NCBI GenBank assembly: GCA_033807775.1
Contig: CM066317.1
Location: forward strand, 11,491,870-11,555,869
Direction of reading: 5' to 3'
Source: Saussurea involucrata
Lineage: Eukaryota > Streptophyta > Magnoliopsida > Asterales > Asteraceae
DNA: 64,000 nt
Part shown: positions 1 to 9,625 of the stretch, in pieces
Layout: each line of letters starts with the position of its first letter
Numbering within the stretch: the stretch's first letter is position 1
The notes under the pieces: model-generated
What the model saw: the letters and a program-made list of their open reading frames with translations, nothing else
The model's database searches: none
Told to the model about the DNA's origin: nothing
Translations under genes and position numbers: made by a program

Positions 1-114
1 TCAATCTTCTTGCTTTCTGTTTGAGAAGATGAAAGCTCATCTTTCCCCTCCCAATTGCCAACGACTCTCCCTTCCTATTTTTTGTGATTTCGCACTCCTT
101 GCCTTTGGCTTCCG

Positions 115-1718
115 TCACAATCTCTTTCCCAATCGGTTTCTGTGTTCGCAATCTGATCGATTTTTTGCAGACGTCTTCCTTCTGTTCCGCGGTGTGATTT
201 GTGATTTTTTTGTCGTTATCTTTTTTTTTGGGCTGCTCTTTAAGTTTTTAGTGTATCTTTGTGATGATTCCATCCCACTTTCCTCTACCTCCTGATTTGG
301 GCCTGTTTTATCCACCCCATGTTGGGTCTTTTTTAGTCTAGCTCTGTCCATATGGTTATTTCCTTTCTCCTGGGCCTTACTTTGTTCCATTGGGCCAAAT
401 TCTTTTCCTGCAACTCCCACTATTATCCTCTCTGGACTATCCGTTGTTTCTCGATTTCCCATCCCGTCATCATTGCTCTCTTCCTCGACATTCGGAGAAT
501 TTTGAAATTTCGACGCTTCACCTTCCCCTTTGACATTTTCCGGTAACTCTGACCGACTGCCGTCGACTTTTTCCGGCGACCTGACGTTACTTTCCTGATT
601 GTTTCCGGACTGATCATTTCCTCCTGAGCTCCTAACTTCTCCGTCCTCACCTTGATTTTGGAAGACACTCTCCTCGACGATCCAATCTTCGTTGTCGGTT
701 TCTTCCTCCGTCCACTCCGATTCGCTGTGATTTCCTTCTTCCTCTTCGTTCTCGCTTTCTTCGAATGTTGGCATCACTACCGTTCCGTTTCCTTCCTCCA
801 CCACTCTTACCCGATAAAATAATCCGCCTACTTTTATGCTGCGTAGCTCATCAATTCTGGATCGGAGTGATGTTGCAACCAAGACTTTTGCGTATTCCAG
901 GTTATTGCTTTCGATCCATGCACAATTATCCCTTTTAACACCCTTCCCCAGTTGTTAGCGATATCGAAGAATGTTTCTTGCTTCCAAGCATGCAGTGGGA
1001 CGCCATACACCCTCAACCACGATACCCTCTCCGAGGGGCAGAAGCCTTCCGACCACCGCCTTAATTTTTTTACCCAATGATGCAATTCGTGCGATTTGTT
1101 TTTTAGAACATTTGACATTGTACTTTCGTTTTCGAAAGCTATTAACACGTTTCTTCCCCCCAAGTGTTTTAGTGTACATTCCGTTAAGTTCTCCGACTTG
1201 CAAAGTATTTGGACCATTACAATATTGTCTAAATCCGTTACGTTTCCGACTACGCATTTTGTCAATCTTTCTCTTGCTTCCAGATCCGGTTCCCATGTTC
1301 CAATTACCTCCTTGGTTACTGTTTTATTGCATTCTTGCACCTCTACATTCTCGTCTGGCTTCCCTTTGGTGACCTCGCTATATGATCTTCGGTGCGTTTT
1401 GATCCTCGTTTCCTCCTTCCAGCGGGTTTCCTCGTTCCTACTTTCCGTCCTTTTCCCCTTTCCCTTCTCTTTTCGCATCTCCCCCGTGGCCATAAATGCC
1501 CTTAGTTTGTAAGAACCGATCCAAATTCCGTTTAACTTCTTTTCTACCTCTGTTGCATTACCGACATTTTTGAACCGTACAAAACCGAATCTCTTCCCAC
1601 TCCTCATCCTTCTCCTAGCCATATAGATATCCCCTACATCCCCATAGAGTTTGAACGTTCTCCAGAGCTGAGGAACATCCCATTCATCCGGGAAATTGAA
1701 AAAAAGGTAAGATGTCAT
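115..1718 (-). pseudogene. LINE ORF1-like RRM protein, frameshifted
   Basis: The reading starts at the Met at 1718, just upstream of an RNA-recognition motif. RNP2 is seen as YLFFNF and RNP1 as KRFGFVRF, about 40 residues apart. An upstream Met at 1907 would add 63 low-complexity Arg/Gly-rich residues from a CT-rich leader, so I prefer 1718. About 200 residues further on comes a DUF4283-like stretch with the typical GVPLHAW motif. The frame is lost between about 880 and 950. The next frame (from the 882 region) continues with an acidic Glu/Ser-rich tail and a basic Lys/Arg-rich C-terminus ending at 115. This RRM plus DUF4283-like architecture is known from nucleic-acid-binding ORF1 proteins of plant non-LTR retrotransposons and their derivatives. 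ORF2 (endonuclease/RT) would lie beyond position 1 and is not visible. A domesticated RRM gene is an alternative. Confidence 0.6.
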
Positions 1719-1779
1719 ATGGCGGGTGTGTTTACTGTGGTAGCTCCTAAATCCCAGCGTTGCTTTCCCATTGTTCTCG

Positions 1780-1945
1780 CCTCTGCCTGCCCATCCTCTC
1801 ACACACTCTCTCTGGTTCTGCTTAACTCTTCTCTCTCTACCTACCCTCACCCACTCTCTCTCTCCCTCCCAACCGCCGGCAGTCTCTTTCCGGCCAGCCC
1901 CTCTCACGTTCTCTCTCTTACTCTCTCTCTCTCCATTTTGCCCTT
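1780..1945. repeat. CT-rich (GA on minus strand) leader
   Basis: A run of CTCTCT/CCCTC-rich sequence sits directly upstream of the minus-strand ORF1 start. It probably represents the 5' untranslated leader of that element. Plus-strand open frames through it are low-complexity and not credible genes. Confidence 0.5.
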
Positions 1946-1973
1946 GTTTGGAATAGTAGTATTCATTAGATAA

Positions 1974-2172
1974 GGGTGTTAATGATTCGAGATTTTGATA
2001 AACTACTTGAGTTCGATATGAGTTCGAGCTTAATAGTTATCGAACTCGAGTCAATCTTGAACACAAAATAAAACTCATTTAACTTGAAGAGTCGAGCGTC
2101 ATAATATTAATTTTGAATCGGCTCGTTCAAAAACTCGATTAAATTTTTTGAGTCAAACCGAGTCTTTCAGGC
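1974..2172. other. AT-rich stretch with GTTCGAG/CTCGA motifs, possible MITE relic
   Basis: No gene is seen. Short motifs such as GAGTTCGA, TCGAACTCGAG and GGCTCGTTC recur, and the stretch opens with GGGTGTTAATGATTCGAG, resembling hAT-type MITE ends. I cannot define a matching second end or TSD. Confidence 0.25.
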
Positions 2173-2245
2173 AATGGCGAAGGGGCTAATGGGTTTTCGG
2201 GGGCACGACTCGTGTGCTTCTTTTTTACCCTTCACTAACATTGAG

Positions 2246-2630
2246 GTGGCGTTTGGTTCATTTCAAGGGATGAGAATGAAAATGAAAATGGGAATGCAGG
2301 AGAATGAGAATAGGAATGAACATTGGATTGATGTTGTTTGGTTAAACCAACATAATTGATAAAAAAATGTTTTATATAATATTTTTAATACAAATATGTG
2401 GCATCCAACATGAAAATAAAAAATATTTTTCATTCAAAAACGAGAAATGAAGGAACGCGTGAAAAAGAGGACTGCACGGGAATAAGATTTTCATTTCCCC
2501 AAATTTGGTCAGGGATGAAAATTAATAAGTTTGGGATAATGAGTTCATTATATTATATCAAAACAAACAACAGTTTTCATTATTATTTTCATTCATTACC
2601 CCTCATTACCCCCGACTAAACCCCCCCTGA
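2246..2630. mobile_element. Candidate MITE with GTTTGGTTC-type ends
   Basis: The left end reads GGCGTTTGGTTCATTTC followed by a run of AATGA/AATGG words. The right end, reverse-complemented, reads GGGGTTTAGTCGGGGGTAAT followed by similar AATGA words. The terminal inverted repeats are imperfect. A 3-bp TGA occurs at both edges, but this is weak evidence for a TSD. No coding capacity is seen. Confidence 0.45.
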
Positions 2631-2799
2631 ATGTAGAGATCGTACTAATTAAATTAAATTGTTCTTTGGTCTCTTGGCTGAAAAATAAGTTTAATTAACA
2701 TTTTATTATGACTTTTTTTGTTTGCGATTATTGAGGTATAAATGTTCTTTGTTATGATAGTTACAGCTAAATGTTTTTGTGATTGTTTGCGAGTCTAAA

Positions 2800-3104
2800 G
2801 GGCCGTTTACAAAACACTTACGCGGGTAAGTGTTTATCAAGTCCCGTTAGCTTACCGGATGAATATGACAAGGACTAAGAATCTTACTCGGTAAGATAGG
2901 AAGCAAGAACCGAGAGTCGAAAGGAAGGACCGAGAGTCTTACCCGGTAAATGAGTGCGACGGCTCTTACCACGGTTAGCGTTTACCGGCTAAATTGTTGC
3001 ATGCGATGCCATTTGGTGGACTCAAATCTTATCCGGGAAGTAAGCGATAGTGTTGAATTTTACCGGTAAACACTTACCTGGATAAGTGATTATATAAACG
3101 GCCC
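2800..3104. mobile_element. MITE, 305 bp, GGGCCGTTTA termini
   Basis: The ends are perfect 10-bp inverted repeats (GGGCCGTTTA and TAAACGGCCC). Similarity continues inward for about 40 bp around CACTTAC and GGTAAGTGTTTA. The interior has many copies of TTACCGG/CCGGTAA, so the strand can fold on itself. TAAA-like words flank both sides but I cannot fix the TSD length. There is no ORF. Confidence 0.7.
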
Positions 3105-4258
3105 ATAAAGGTTTACTAGATTTTAGTTGTTGAAATAATTAATTAATTGTTATTTTATTTGATAATTGATATGTAGATTATGAATGAATCATGAAACCGA
3201 ACCAAAAACTTATAAAGGTGGTTTTTAAACTTCTTGGTTTAACTTATACTATTAGATAGGATGTACAGAGACTTTGAATGCAACATAAATTAGAAGGTGG
3301 GTTTTTAAATGTCTCGTTGGTTTCGTTTACTGAAAATAAATTGTTGAAATTTTTTAGTTTGTGTGATTTAAAATCGAATATATATGCATGCGTAATACAT
3401 TACGATACAATCTCGATTCTAGAATTGAGAACTTGGACAATCGTCCATGTTTCTCTTTCATTCTGTTATTCGACTTTTGCGATCTCAACTTTATGGTTTT
3501 GAGAGATCAAACGAGTTATTAGATGGTTATCAGCTTCATAAGAATATATGTGTTGTTGTAGTACCACTCAACGTTTACCCTGTATTTGAAAGCGTTTATC
3601 GCTACTTTTATGAAGTTCAAATATAACGTTATAAAAAGCTATATGTATGTGATAATAAATTATACACTTGTATTTTAAATAATTTAAGTAACGCATCAAA
3701 GAAAACCAATATGTTGTATATATGTATATTAATAGGACGAAGGATCGTGTGAAAATTTGAGATCAATGTGATTATAAGTGTGAGAACCGATCACTTTTAA
3801 TCAAATGGTTTTCCATGAATTGCGGCTTATAAGGGAATTGATACGGTGCATCTCATTTTAATGTGCGTTCATTTCTCATCCAACGGTTAGAAATCACTTC
3901 TCACGTTTTTCACGTTAACCTCAATTTCTCACTGGACCCAATCCTGTTAATAAAACTCATGTGTATATTAATTAAAGTTATATTTATATTGAAAGAAACC
4001 AACATTTACACGTTAAAATGGGTTGAAAAGAAGGGAGACCGCAATTCCTTCCCTCCAAACAAAGCCATCCATTTCTTTCAAGTTTGATACAAGAATTGTA
4101 CCTTTTCATCACATTGTGTTTACCAAAATACCCTTCACATATTTTTTCACACAAGACACATGCCCAAGGGTATACATGGCATTTCATAATATGTGGTTGG
4201 TTTGGTAAACGTTGGGAGGGAAACAAGGTTGTTTTTGGAAATTCACTTGAAAAATGTG
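3105..4258. other. AT-rich intergenic sequence
   Basis: I see no gene, repeat end or RNA structure here. Open frames are short and lack recognisable motifs. The last few hundred bases are the upstream region of the IDD-like gene. Confidence 0.5.
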
Positions 4259-4268
4259 TTATATAAAG
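4259..4268 (+). promoter_or_regulatory. TATA box of the IDD-like gene
   Basis: TTATATAAAG lies about 50 bp before the ATG at 4315. Plant transcription usually begins about 30 bp after the TATA box, that is near 4290. This would place the alternative ATG at 4288 at or before the transcript start, which favours 4315 as the start codon. Confidence 0.5.
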
Positions 4269-4314
4269 ATGTGAAACATGTATCCCTTTGCCAATTCCAT
4301 TCCTCCCAAGAAAA

Positions 4315-4797
4315 ATGGAAGATGATCAAATGGAATTACAACTCCTTCCTACACCATACACAAGAGCCTCCCGATCACGTGACCCAACATGGTCACCTGG
4401 TTCGATAAGGTTTCGATCAGACAACACACAATATTCAGCGGGTCTGTCGCTAGACCTGCAATTATCCAACAGTTTTCAGCCAGTTGGGTCTTCCCTGGAT
4501 GATTGTATGTTAAGAGACATTGGTCACAGAGGTTCAACAAAAGCACTGAAATGGAAAGAAGCAGATCAAATTCAAATAACATCAACGGAGAAGGCGTATG
4601 TGGAACGTGTGAGGGAGATGACCCAACGAGAGATGGATTTGGCACAATCAGAGTTGTTATGTGCCAGGCACATATGGGAGAGAGCACAAGAAGAGGTTGC
4701 AAGGGCGGAGAAAATGAAAGCAAAAGCGACACATTGGATCGATTCAAACTGTATGGAGATAACTTGTCAGGCTTGCAGGCAGATATTTCGTCCTTGA
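4315..4797 (+). CDS. IDD/SGR5 C-terminal-like protein without zinc fingers
   Basis: This is a single uninterrupted exon of 160 residues from the Met at 4315, whose N-terminus reads MEDDQMELQLLP. LSLDLQL at residues 44-50 is an EAR-type LxLxL repression motif. Residues of about 80-140 form an Ala/Glu/Arg-rich, coiled-coil-like helix beginning TEKAYVERVREM. The C-terminus holds a CQAC pair (Cys151 and Cys154) followed by RQIF. This helix plus Cys-x-x-Cys tail is the arrangement seen at the C-terminus of the INDETERMINATE-DOMAIN / SHOOT GRAVITROPISM 5 branch of plant C2H2 transcription factors. None of the four zinc fingers is present and no upstream exon coding them is seen. It could be a short regulatory paralogue that competes through the coiled coil, or a truncated gene copy. 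The open frame, tidy promoter spacing and intact motifs argue for a real gene. Confidence 0.65.
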   Translation: MEDDQMELQLLPTPYTRASRSRDPTWSPGSIRFRSDNTQYSAGLSLDLQLSNSFQPVGSSLDDCMLRDIGHRGSTKALKWKEADQIQITSTEKAYVERVREMTQREMDLAQSELLCARHIWERAQEEVARAEKMKAKATHWIDSNCMEITCQACRQIFRP

Positions 4798-5177
4798 CCG
4801 GGTTGTAATAATTCATGATCATTGGTAAAAGCACGACTTGTAAGCAATACGATATTCATTAGAGTCGAATTACTAGTGGTTTTAAGTTTGGAATCAAAAA
4901 TCACAATCAAAAGTATTAGCGGCTGCTTTTGTTTTAGTTTTTACATCATAATTACGTGGGTCATGTTTTAACCAATGATTTGAAAACAATCACATCTGGA
5001 CATGAACATTGTCTTATAATCTTATCCGTATATGTACCATTGGATTTTTACTACACGTAAAGTGTGAATCAAAATTTATTTACCGATATTAATGTATTTG
5101 TTTGCTAACCAATTTTAAATAACATATAAAATTAGAACCCATAATTAAAAACACTGTGTTTAAAAAATGACAAGCAA
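4798..5177. other. 3' flank and intergenic sequence
   Basis: AT-rich sequence downstream of the IDD-like gene. No further gene or element boundary is recognised. Confidence 0.4.
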
Positions 5178-5423
5178 TGGGCTGTTTATTTACCTCTTAA
5201 TAGTTCCATTAAAAGGCAACCTCTGAATCGTTCAGAGGTGGATCTTGTTTGGCAAAAAAAAAGTTTTGTTTAAGGGTGTCATAGGCTATGCCTAGACTAA
5301 TCCTTTGGCAAAAAAAAAGTTTGACTCTTAATAGTTCTAAAACTCTTTGAATGGTTAGCATCGTGGGGTCTCCATTAACCATTCAACATCATGATTTTAT
5401 TATAAACAAATACTAAACAACCA
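5178..5423. mobile_element. hAT-like MITE, degenerate
   Basis: It starts GGGCTGTTTATTTACCTC and ends ACAAATACTAAACAACC, which are approximate inverted repeats. Inside are CCTCTGAATCGTTCAGAGG (a perfect hairpin) and repeated CTTAATAGTTC and CATTCAAC words, typical of a widespread plant hAT MITE group with GGGGCTGTTTG ends. Internal A-runs and partial repeats show decay. Confidence 0.45.
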
Positions 5424-5715
5424 TATTTCATGTTGCATCATATCATAAAATTAATCATTCCGACCATTTAATCATTCTGCACCAAATAATTCAGCAATAT
5501 CATAAGGGTTGACTCGGAAACAATCGATATTGGGTTCAGTTTTGTTTGATGTCAATCGTGCCCATTTTTCATAAAGGGGATTTTTTTACTAATTCATGGA
5601 TATATGATGATAAATTCAAATTTTATTAATATAATGAGAAAAATATTAGACATTGTATTTAAAAATATATCTCAAGATTTTTATGACTTCACGTTAAATA
5701 TTATTTTGAATTTAA

Positions 5716-6090
5716 GAGCATCTTCAACAGATTCTCTATAATTTTTTTAAAATAGGGACTTAAAAGTTAAAATCTCTAAAATGAATTACATTTAGCTGAA
5801 ACAGATTATCTATTTTAGAAAATTCAACATCCATTATATTATTAAATTTTATCATCCTAATACATTTTTTAAAAAGAATTTATATAAAATAATGATAACT
5901 CAATCATATTGGTGAAAATGAATAAAAAAATAATTTTTCTCTCCATCTAGCAAGTTTTAGAAAATTCTCTAAAACTTGTAGTTTTTTTTAGTTTTCTCTA
6001 TTTTAGAGAACAATATAGAGAAGCTGTTGGAGCAATATAAAGAACAAAAATGCAATGTTCTTTATTTTAGAGAAGCTGTTGGAGATGCTC
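5716..6090. mobile_element. MITE, 375 bp, GAGCATCTYCAACAG termini, TAA TSD
   Basis: The termini are GAGCATCTTCAACAG on the left and CTGTTGGAGATGCTC on the right, near-perfect inverted repeats. Direct TAA repeats flank them at 5713-5715 and 6091-6093. A TAA/TTA TSD is the mark of PIF/Harbinger (Tourist-like) elements. A second AGAGAAGCTGTTGGAG copy lies just inside the right end near 6016-6033. There is no ORF. Confidence 0.75.
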
Positions 6091-6474
6091 TAAGAAAGCA
6101 AAACCATACCAACATAAGCCAAGTAGATATTTGATTAATCTTACTTTGATTTTTAACACCTGTAAACATATAATTGTAATTTTGCTACAAATAAAATGTA
6201 AAAAAAAAGTTATAGATAAAAATATCATTGTACTTTCATATTTTTTTGCAGTTACACACTTGAACAAAAATATTTATCAGTCGTGTTCTTTTATTTTAAA
6301 TATTTTTATTAACTACATTGCCTTCATTTGATTTAAATTAAATAACATGACTTTAATTAAATAGTTTCTAACTAGATTTATAATCTCATAGCTTATTAAA
6401 AAATTACTTTATATTAATAAGAAAGTAATGGATTTAGTTAAAATCTCATATGAGGTTATATACTTTAAAATCTT

Positions 6475-6975
6475 CGGGTGGACGATACAAGGTTTATTTC
6501 TTCAATACAATGTACCAACCAATTATAATTTATATGCAAAATCTTATATCAAGTACCAACCAATTGTACTTGGTAATAACTTAATTGGTACCATCTTTTT
6601 TAGGTTGATATATATTGGTACTGGTTTTATACCAACTTTAAGTTACATATACGAAAAATTGCAAATTTATCAAATTTTTGAGTGACATCTGGAATTACAG
6701 GTAACACATGTCATGTGTAAGGGCATTTAAATTATAAGGAATAAACAAATTAGTTAAAGTTACAATGTTAATATTTAATACATTTGAAATACAAAAAAAT
6801 AATAAATAATTAAATAAGTTGGTATCATGGTAGTAGTGTGGTACGAGACTTTCAATACTATGTACCAGCTACCAACAAAATTTACATACTTGGTATGATA
6901 TTACAAACCGACTGCAATTGGTACTGGTTTAATTGGTATGGTACCATGGTTGGTACAAAAATTGTCACCCCTCCC
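6475..6975. mobile_element. GGTACCAA-rich hAT-like MITE, degenerate
   Basis: The stretch is filled with TTGGTACC, GTACCAACCAAT and TTGGTATGGTACC words. It ends TTGTCACCCCTC, whose complement (GAGGGGTGACAA) resembles hAT-type ends. It resembles the better-bounded element at 48023-48724. The left end (GGGTGGACGATACAAGG) is only approximate and I found no TSD. Confidence 0.4.
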
Positions 6976-7584
6976 TAAGTATTGAAAATGATCGACTATT
7001 TAAAGCATCTCCAACAGATTTTCAAACTAGATAAAATAAAGAAAATTTGGCTGATTTTGGGTTTTGATAGATTCTCTATAATTTTAAATTTGTAGAAGTT
7101 AAATAATTTTTATGAACATTTTGATTATTGATTCTATATTTTAGATTTTTCTAAAATATCTATTAGAGAGAGAGAGAGGGGATCAAAGAGAAGCAATACA
7201 TATTTAAAAGAACATAAGAAATTAAGAACCAATAAAATTATATATGATTTTACATTAACGTACGTAAAAATCATACGAACCTAAAGTCACAACTAACGTT
7301 CTTTTTTAGTAATTTAATTCCAAACACTAAAAGATACCATCCTTTCTATCCATCTTTTTTGATTTCGGTCGGCAAAAAACACCGATTCAAACTCTTATCT
7401 TATCGGCAATCTTGAAAAAGTTCAATTTCACATGGTTTAAGTAAGAAATATGCATTTTGATATCATGTTATACATATAATTCTTGAAAAGGGTATTATCA
7501 AATCAAGAAGATCGAAGATATTATACCAAGGGTCTTTGGTGAGGCCAGGGGTTCAAACCTCATCGAACGTGAGAAACGTATATG
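6976..7584. other. AT-rich spacer with a MITE end remnant
   Basis: AGCATCTCCAACAG at about 7003-7016 repeats the terminus of the 5716-6090 MITE family, but no matching right end is seen, so it is probably truncated. GGTTCAAACC near 7551 resembles a pol III B box. No gene is seen. Confidence 0.35.
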
Positions 7585-7589
7585 AGTTT

Positions 7590-7619
7590 TGTTAGAATTG
7601 TTGAAGGATTCGATTGATA
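7590..7619 (-). repeat. copia-1 left LTR, outer remnant
   Basis: These 30 bases match the start of the complete LTR at 21504 (TGTTAGAATTGTTGA). They stop abruptly where Ty3 LTR sequence begins. The missing LTR middle (about 144 bp) was lost in a deletion across the junction. Confidence 0.85.
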
Positions 7620-9610
7620 TGTAATATGGGAAGCTAACCCTTTATTTCTTTTGTGAGGCGCCGTATCTGGCTGAAAACTGGAAAAGAAAACAATTCATAT
7701 TAGGGTTTTAGGTGTTTGTGGGTTTGGAACCTGCAACTTGCAGAGAGAGAGAAATGGCGAGAGAGATGAAACATCGAGAGAAGAGAGCAGCTGCGAGAGA
7801 GAGATAGAGAGCAGCTGCGAGAGAGAAGGAATGAGGAGATAACCAATGGAGAGGTGTGTGGGTGTACTTTCCTGCTGCAAATCGAGAGAAAGAGACGGTC
7901 GGCGAAGAGAGAGATACAGCCGGAGAAGAGAGAGATACAGCCGGAGAGAGAGAGAGATATAGTCGGAGAGAGAGGGTCGTGTGAGAGAGAAAGCATCGAG
8001 GAGGAAGAAGGAGGCTGCGAGAGAGAGAGATAGACGATGAGAGAGAAAAGGTGGTGGTGGTCGGCGGCGGGCGGCGGTGGTCGGCGGTGGCCGGCGGTGG
8101 TGGTCGCCGGAGTTTTAGACAACATCTTTTCCTTTTCGTGTGGTTTTATTCCGGTAAGAAACCCTTCCATTTCATTGCTCTCTTTTTCAAGTAATGTTAG
8201 ACTTGCTAGGTCTCTAGTTGCACTTGGCTATGTGATATGAGAAATCAAATAAGGGTATTAATGTCGAGTTTTGTTTATAATTCGTGTTGTCATAATTAAA
8301 TCAAGTGTGTATGTGGATTCTTGGTTAGAGAATGGCTTGTGTCAATTAAAAAGAAGAATTGTGGTCATTATGGGGTAGAGTTTGAATAATGGCGAAATAT
8401 GTGGGTTTGGTTTTGAACCGTGTGTATCGGAAGTCGGTATGTTCCGGGAGTGGGCCTGTAACTCAAGTTTGGGCCGGGATTGGTTTATTGGGCCGAGTTG
8501 GTTGTTGGGCCGAAAGAATTATTTTAAGTCCTTGTGGGCTTAATTATTAAGATTGGGCTTAGTTTTTGTATTGGACTTAATTAATTATTAAAGTCTATAA
8601 TTTTATAATAAGGGCGTGATAGGCTAATTATTAAATTTGGTCATATTATTATTAACGCGATCCGGTTTTATTATTTAGAATCAAGTGTTATAATTTTATG
8701 TTGAGGACCTAGAGTCGGGTAAATTAATGGATCCGGTATAGTAGGTCAATCGGATGGGTAAGCAAAGACCATTAATTATGATTTGGACTAGAAAGTGTAA
8801 CCACCAACTTAGATAAGTTTGGGTTGAGTTCGGGATTTGACTCGAGTATTTAATGAACGAATTATGACGCACGTTATTAATATAATAGGTGTTTCACCTA
8901 GAGATCGGAAGTGTAAGTGATGAGCTTTGGAGCAAGCAAGCCAGGTGAGTTTTCTAAACTAAAATGGATGGCTTTTAAAGTGTTTCAAAAATGCTATGAA
9001 TGTTGAGAATTGTCATGCTTTATTATTATGCTTTAATTGCATGAAAGTGTTTAAAGTTTTATGTAGAATGTATGCTTACATCAAGGAGACGTAAACTGGC
9101 AAAGACGGGAGAGTCGTCCCGCCAGCTCTCGTGCGGGAAGGGAGGTCCCTATATGCCAGGAGCGAGGCTCCGCAAGGCAGCATGAGGCTGACTCGTTGTC
9201 ACCTTCGGGTGGCTTCAGGGTGTCAGATTACGAGGAGGCGGACTTTAGTCCGTATACGATTTTAAAATGTGTTGAGTATAAATGTTTTATGCTGAAAAGA
9301 TGAATTGTATTTAAATGCTTGATAACTGTTAGGAGGGGCTCACTAGACCTCATGGTCTAACCCTCGCATTTTTTCAAATAAAACCCTTTTCAGGTAAGCA
9401 GGTACAGAAAGGCTCTAGCAAGTAAGCAGGGCGTTAGCAAGAGAAAGATGGATAGTGTAGCGACACTATAGCTTTTCCTAGTTTACTTCTCAGTTGTGTA
9501 GGTTGTTTCCGCCAACCATTTTTGGATATTATGTAAGAAATTTTAGAGATGCGATTTTGGGATATTTAATTTATATGAAATGTATTGTTTAGAAATGTTG
9601 GGTTGTCACA
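7618..9610 (+). repeat. Ty3-1 left LTR, 5'-truncated
   Basis: About 1.99 kb, matching 13118-15119 nearly base for base but lacking the first 86 or so LTR bases. It ends GGTTGTCACA directly before the PBS. It includes a long GAGAGA-rich tract and the conserved block CACTAGACCTCATGGTCTAA seen in all Ty3 LTRs of this window. Confidence 0.85.
7738..8045. repeat. GAGAGA-rich low-complexity tract in LTR
   Basis: Runs of GAGAGA mixed with GCAGCTGCGAGA and ATACAGCCGGAGA units. The second LTR carries the same tract at 13238-13565 with small indels. Long minus-strand Ser/Leu-rich frames here are artefacts of the repeat. Confidence 0.7.
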
Positions 9611-9612
9611 GT

Positions 9613-9625
9613 TGGTATCAGAGCC
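9613..9625 (+). other. Ty3-1 primer binding site
   Basis: TGGTATCAGAGCC lies 2 bases after the left LTR. It is complementary to the 3' end of plant initiator Met tRNA, the usual primer of plant LTR elements. Confidence 0.85.

Noticed and set aside
7535..7580. Possible SINE or tRNA B box (GGTTCAAACC)
   Set aside because: No convincing A box at the right distance, no tRNA fold, no tail or TSD.
7700..8170. 156-codon minus-strand Ser/Leu-rich open frame (and its twin at 13200-13679)
   Set aside because: It reads through a GAGAGA-rich tract in a Ty3 LTR. It is low-complexity, present in both LTRs and has no domain.
9613..9625. tRNA-gene-like TGGTATCAGAGCC here and at 21492, 27005, 34831 and 52602
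   Set aside because: These are primer binding sites complementary to initiator Met tRNA at LTR ends, with no cloverleaf around them.
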